A stretch of 6,354 nt of DNA from DASTHS01 sp035718085. GTDB taxonomy: Bacteria > Actinomycetota > Acidimicrobiia > Acidimicrobiales > Palsa-688. Below are positions 4,863 to 6,354 of this stretch, piece by piece. The DNA is taken from the NCBI GenBank assembly GCA_035718085.1, contig DASTHS010000195.1:1-6354 (forward strand), written 5' to 3'. How positions within the stretch are numbered: the first letter of the stretch is position 1; each line of letters starts with the position of its first letter. The notes under the pieces were generated by a model that saw only the letters and a list, made by a program, of their open reading frames with translations, did no database searches and had not been told where the DNA came from. The position numbers and the translations under genes were made by a program.

Positions 4863-6171
4863 CGTGCCCGGCGGTCGCCGACGCGCCCCCGTCGGAGCGC
4901 CCGGCTGTCCGGACGCTCGTCTGGGTGGTGCTCGGCACCAGCGTGGGCGGCGGGGGCGGCAGGGTCCCGGAGCGCAGCAGCGACCACACCACCGCCGAGG
5001 CGCCGGGCGTGCCCGGCGCCGGCGGGTGCCACAGGTGGCCGCCGTCGCCGTACTCGACGAAGGCCACACGCGCCGCGTCCTTGCAGCCGCCGGCCCGCTC
5101 GGCGACGAGGCGGCCCTCGACGGTGGTGGTGACCGCCGTGCTGCAGCCGTCGAGGCGCTGCCAGGTGTCGACCACCGACTCGACCGTCGGCTCGGTGCTG
5201 TCGTAGATGACCTTCGGGCGGCCGTTCTCCTCGATGGTCAGCAGCGGGTCGTAGCGGTTGGCCACCACGACCACCGGCACCGGGTCGGTCTTGCGGCACT
5301 CGTCGATCGGGACGGCCTCCACCGCGGCGATGCCTGCGAAGGTGCCGGGGTCGGCGCAGGCCAGCCGGTAGGCCATGCGGCCGCCGTTGGAGAACCCCAT
5401 CACGTACACCTGGTGGATGTCGGCGCCCTTGACGCCGCTGACCACCCGGTGCACCACCTGCGTCAGGAAGCCGACGTCGTCGATGCCCGCCTTGTACGCC
5501 TGCCCGCAGCAGCCGCCCGCGTCCCAGCTACGGCCGTAGCCGGCGGGGTACACCAGCACCGCCGGTCCGGTCACCGGGGGGAGGTTGGTGATGCGCTCGA
5601 TGATCGCGGGGGTGAGGTTGCGGCCGTGGAGCATCACCACGACCGGCAGCCGGGAGCCGGCCGGCACGGCGGCCGGGCGTACGACCAGGTAGCTGCGCTG
5701 CAGGTTGCCCACCGCGAAGCGGACGACCGATGACGTCCACCCCGCCGGCAGCGTGAGCGGGGCCACCGAGCCCGGCTCCAGGCTGGCGGCGGCCGCCGCC
5801 GGGGTGGAGTCCGGCTGGAAGGCGAGGGCCGGCACCTTGGCCCCCGGGGTGCCCGCCCGGTGCGGGTCGGTGGGGTTGATGCCGGCGCTGCGACCGGCGC
5901 CGGCAGGGCCGCCCGCCGGGCCGCTGGTGGCGCTGGTGGCGCCGAGCACCGCCTCGCCCGCCGCCGCCAGCGGCGCCCCGCCCACCGGTCCGGCGCCCCC
6001 TGGCCACGCGCCGGTGGCTGCGCCGCCCACGGGTGACGCGTCGTGACGGGTGTTGGCCAGGCCCCCGCCGAGCGGCGTCGGGTGACTGGGCGCGCTCAAC
6101 GCAGCGACGCCGACGGCAGCGGCGAGGCCCAGCCCCGCCACCACCGACTTCGGTCTCCATGCCGCTCGCAC
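4846..6171 (-). CDS. Secreted alpha/beta-hydrolase, LpqC/polyhydroxybutyrate depolymerase-like esterase
   Basis: This 441-residue protein looks like an exported esterase of the CE1/PHB-depolymerase/LpqC group, acting on polyester, acyl or feruloyl-type esters outside the membrane. Residues 1-8 are basic (RAAWRPK), 9-26 are hydrophobic, and ALSA (24-27) is a plausible signal-peptidase site. Residues about 35-145 are a low-complexity Gly/Ala/Pro linker. The catalytic domain spans about 155-402: VVVMLHGRN (177-185, oxyanion region), AGGCCGQAYKAGIDDVGFL (218-236, a family hallmark), GFSNGG (259-264) with nucleophile S261, ANRYDP (304-309) with likely acid D308, and GDGGHLWHP (375-383) with H379. 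The Pro/Ser/Thr-rich tail (405-441) could be a wall-spanning or linker segment. The GTG at 6171 is preferred because GGAGG lies 5 nt upstream and it gives a compact signal peptide; the adjacent GTG at 6174 has only 2 nt spacing, and the GTG at 6234 adds 21 residues across an inverted repeat. The usual HGT before the acid residue is replaced by ANRY. The exact substrate is unknown. Confidence 0.85.
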   Translation of the reverse strand: MRAAWRPKSVVAGLGLAAAVGVAALSAPSHPTPLGGGLANTRHDASPVGGAATGAWPGGAGPVGGAPLAAAGEAVLGATSATSGPAGGPAGAGRSAGINPTDPHRAGTPGAKVPALAFQPDSTPAAAAASLEPGSVAPLTLPAGWTSSVVRFAVGNLQRSYLVVRPAAVPAGSRLPVVVMLHGRNLTPAIIERITNLPPVTGPAVLVYPAGYGRSWDAGGCCGQAYKAGIDDVGFLTQVVHRVVSGVKGADIHQVYVMGFSNGGRMAYRLACADPGTFAGIAAVEAVPIDECRKTDPVPVVVVANRYDPLLTIEENGRPKVIYDSTEPTVESVVDTWQRLDGCSTAVTTTVEGRLVAERAGGCKDAARVAFVEYGDGGHLWHPPAPGTPGASAVVWSLLRSGTLPPPPPTLVPSTTQTSVRTAGRSDGGASATAGHGSARR

Positions 6172-6176
6172 CACGA

Positions 6177-6181
6177 CCTCC
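6177..6181 (-). promoter_or_regulatory. Ribosome binding site (GGAGG) of the esterase gene
   Basis: GGAGG on the - strand lies 5 nt before the GTG at 6171 and 2 nt before the GTG at 6174, favouring the former. It is the only strong Shine-Dalgarno sequence next to a chosen start in this window and contrasts with the leaderless genes. Its first G is also the last base of the CGACGCGTCG palindrome at 6181-6190. Confidence 0.65.
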
Positions 6182-6190
6182 GACGCGTCG
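6181..6190. repeat. Perfect 10-bp palindrome CGACGCGTCG in the esterase leader
   Basis: CGACGCGTCG is its own reverse complement. It lies between the large inverted repeat (6192-6224) and the esterase ribosome binding site, which it touches. It could be a half of an operator or chance; a 10-nt perfect palindrome has no room for a stable RNA loop. Confidence 0.35.
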
Positions 6191-6191
6191 A

Positions 6192-6224
6192 TGCCCTGCG
6201 CCCCAACGGTAGGGGCACAGGGCA
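6192..6224. repeat. 33-bp inverted repeat centred on a TACCGT box upstream of the esterase
   Basis: The arms are 13 nt each (6192-6204 and 6212-6224) with a 7-nt centre (6205-6211). Twelve of 13 positions pair on the + strand; on the - strand RNA the one exception becomes a G-U wobble, so the stem is unbroken. It sits 30 nt past the stop codon of the - strand gene entering from the right edge and 20 nt before the esterase start. This fits a tailless terminator for the upstream gene, an attenuator in the esterase leader, or a DNA operator around the promoter. No U-run follows. Confidence 0.6.
6206..6211 (-). promoter_or_regulatory. Possible -10 box (TACCGT) of the esterase gene
   Basis: TACCGT on the - strand fits TANNNT and forms most of the centre of the 33-bp inverted repeat. 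Transcription would begin about 6-8 nt later, within the left arm (6192-6204), giving a leader of roughly 27-28 nt that contains the GGAGG site. No -35 hexamer is convincing. If transcription comes instead from the upstream gene, this hexamer would merely be a hairpin loop. Confidence 0.4.
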
Positions 6225-6254
6225 CCGTCGGCACGGCAGGCGGGGGCCTGGAGC

Positions 6255-6354
6255 TCAGAGGGCGGGCGTGTCGCCCCGCACCCCGCCGATCGACAGCGAG
6301 CCGAGCAGCTTGGGCGCCCGGGTCTGACGGGTGGCCCCGTAGAGCAACGCCAGC
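6255..6354 (-). CDS. C-terminal end of an unidentified protein (5' part outside the window)
   Basis: An open frame enters from the right edge and ends at TGA (6255-6257). The 32 visible residues read LALLYGATRQTRAPKLLG followed by SLSIGGVRGDTPAL. The other two - strand frames here give Arg/Pro-rich products typical of off-frame GC-rich DNA, whereas this one has a natural composition and G/C-ending codons. It is followed at 30 nt by a strong inverted repeat, as expected of a gene end. I do not recognise the family. It lies in the same direction as the esterase gene, 83 nt upstream of its start. Confidence 0.6.
   Translation of the reverse strand, partial: LALLYGATRQTRAPKLLGSLSIGGVRGDTPAL

Noticed and set aside
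4864..5733. Long + strand open frame opposite the esterase gene
   Set aside because: Its product is rich in Arg, Gly, Val and His without any domain, while the opposite strand encodes a clear alpha/beta-hydrolase with an intact catalytic triad.
6172..6234. Upstream GTG start for the esterase at 6234
   Set aside because: It would run the coding sequence through the 33-bp inverted repeat and the GGAGG site, and adds 21 residues in front of a typical signal peptide.
1..6354. A CRISPR array, toxin-antitoxin pair, defence island or biosynthetic cluster
   Set aside because: No repeat-spacer pattern, transposase, nuclease or cluster-type enzyme set is seen; the genes are of general metabolic or housekeeping type.

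Overview
This is a very GC-rich window with tightly packed genes and strong G/C bias at third codon positions, GTG starts as often as ATG, and several genes that appear to be transcribed without a leader. That combination, with protein types such as a YgjP-like metallopeptidase, a PccB-type carboxyltransferase and an LpqC-like secreted esterase, points to a high-GC actinobacterium. An Acidimicrobiia-like lineage is a guess; the window has no marker that settles it.

Layout. On the + strand from the left edge: a histidine phosphatase (30-674), a small YgjP/DUF45-type zinc metallopeptidase (696-1208), and immediately after its stop codon, in the same frame, a carboxyltransferase subunit of an acyl-CoA carboxylase (1209-2573). 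Facing them on the - strand is a 77-residue DksA/TraR-type zinc-finger protein (2598-2831). It is divergently arranged, across a 99-bp GC-rich promoter region, with a + strand M3 family (PepF-like) oligoendopeptidase (2931-4730). A tRNA-Lys(TTT) gene follows (4769-4841). Four bases beyond it ends a convergent - strand gene for an exported alpha/beta-hydrolase of the LpqC/polyhydroxybutyrate depolymerase type (4846-6171). The right edge holds the C-terminal 32 residues of an unidentified - strand protein (6255 to the edge).

These look like ordinary housekeeping or accessory metabolic genes rather than one pathway. Only the metallopeptidase and the carboxyltransferase look translationally coupled. 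No partner subunits of the carboxylase (biotin carboxylase, biotin carrier, epsilon) are in the window, so its partners must be encoded elsewhere. I see no mobile element, CRISPR array, toxin-antitoxin pair or defence system.

The most informative non-coding signals are: (i) TANNNT -10 boxes placed 6-7 nt before the start codons of four genes, which fix those starts and suggest leaderless mRNAs; (ii) three copies of CCGGCCGG at exact 18-bp steps between the divergent DksA-like and M3 genes; (iii) a 33-bp inverted repeat upstream of the esterase whose 7-nt centre contains a TACCGT box, between the end of the preceding gene and the esterase ribosome binding site. I did not find a convincing novel multi-gene system here.
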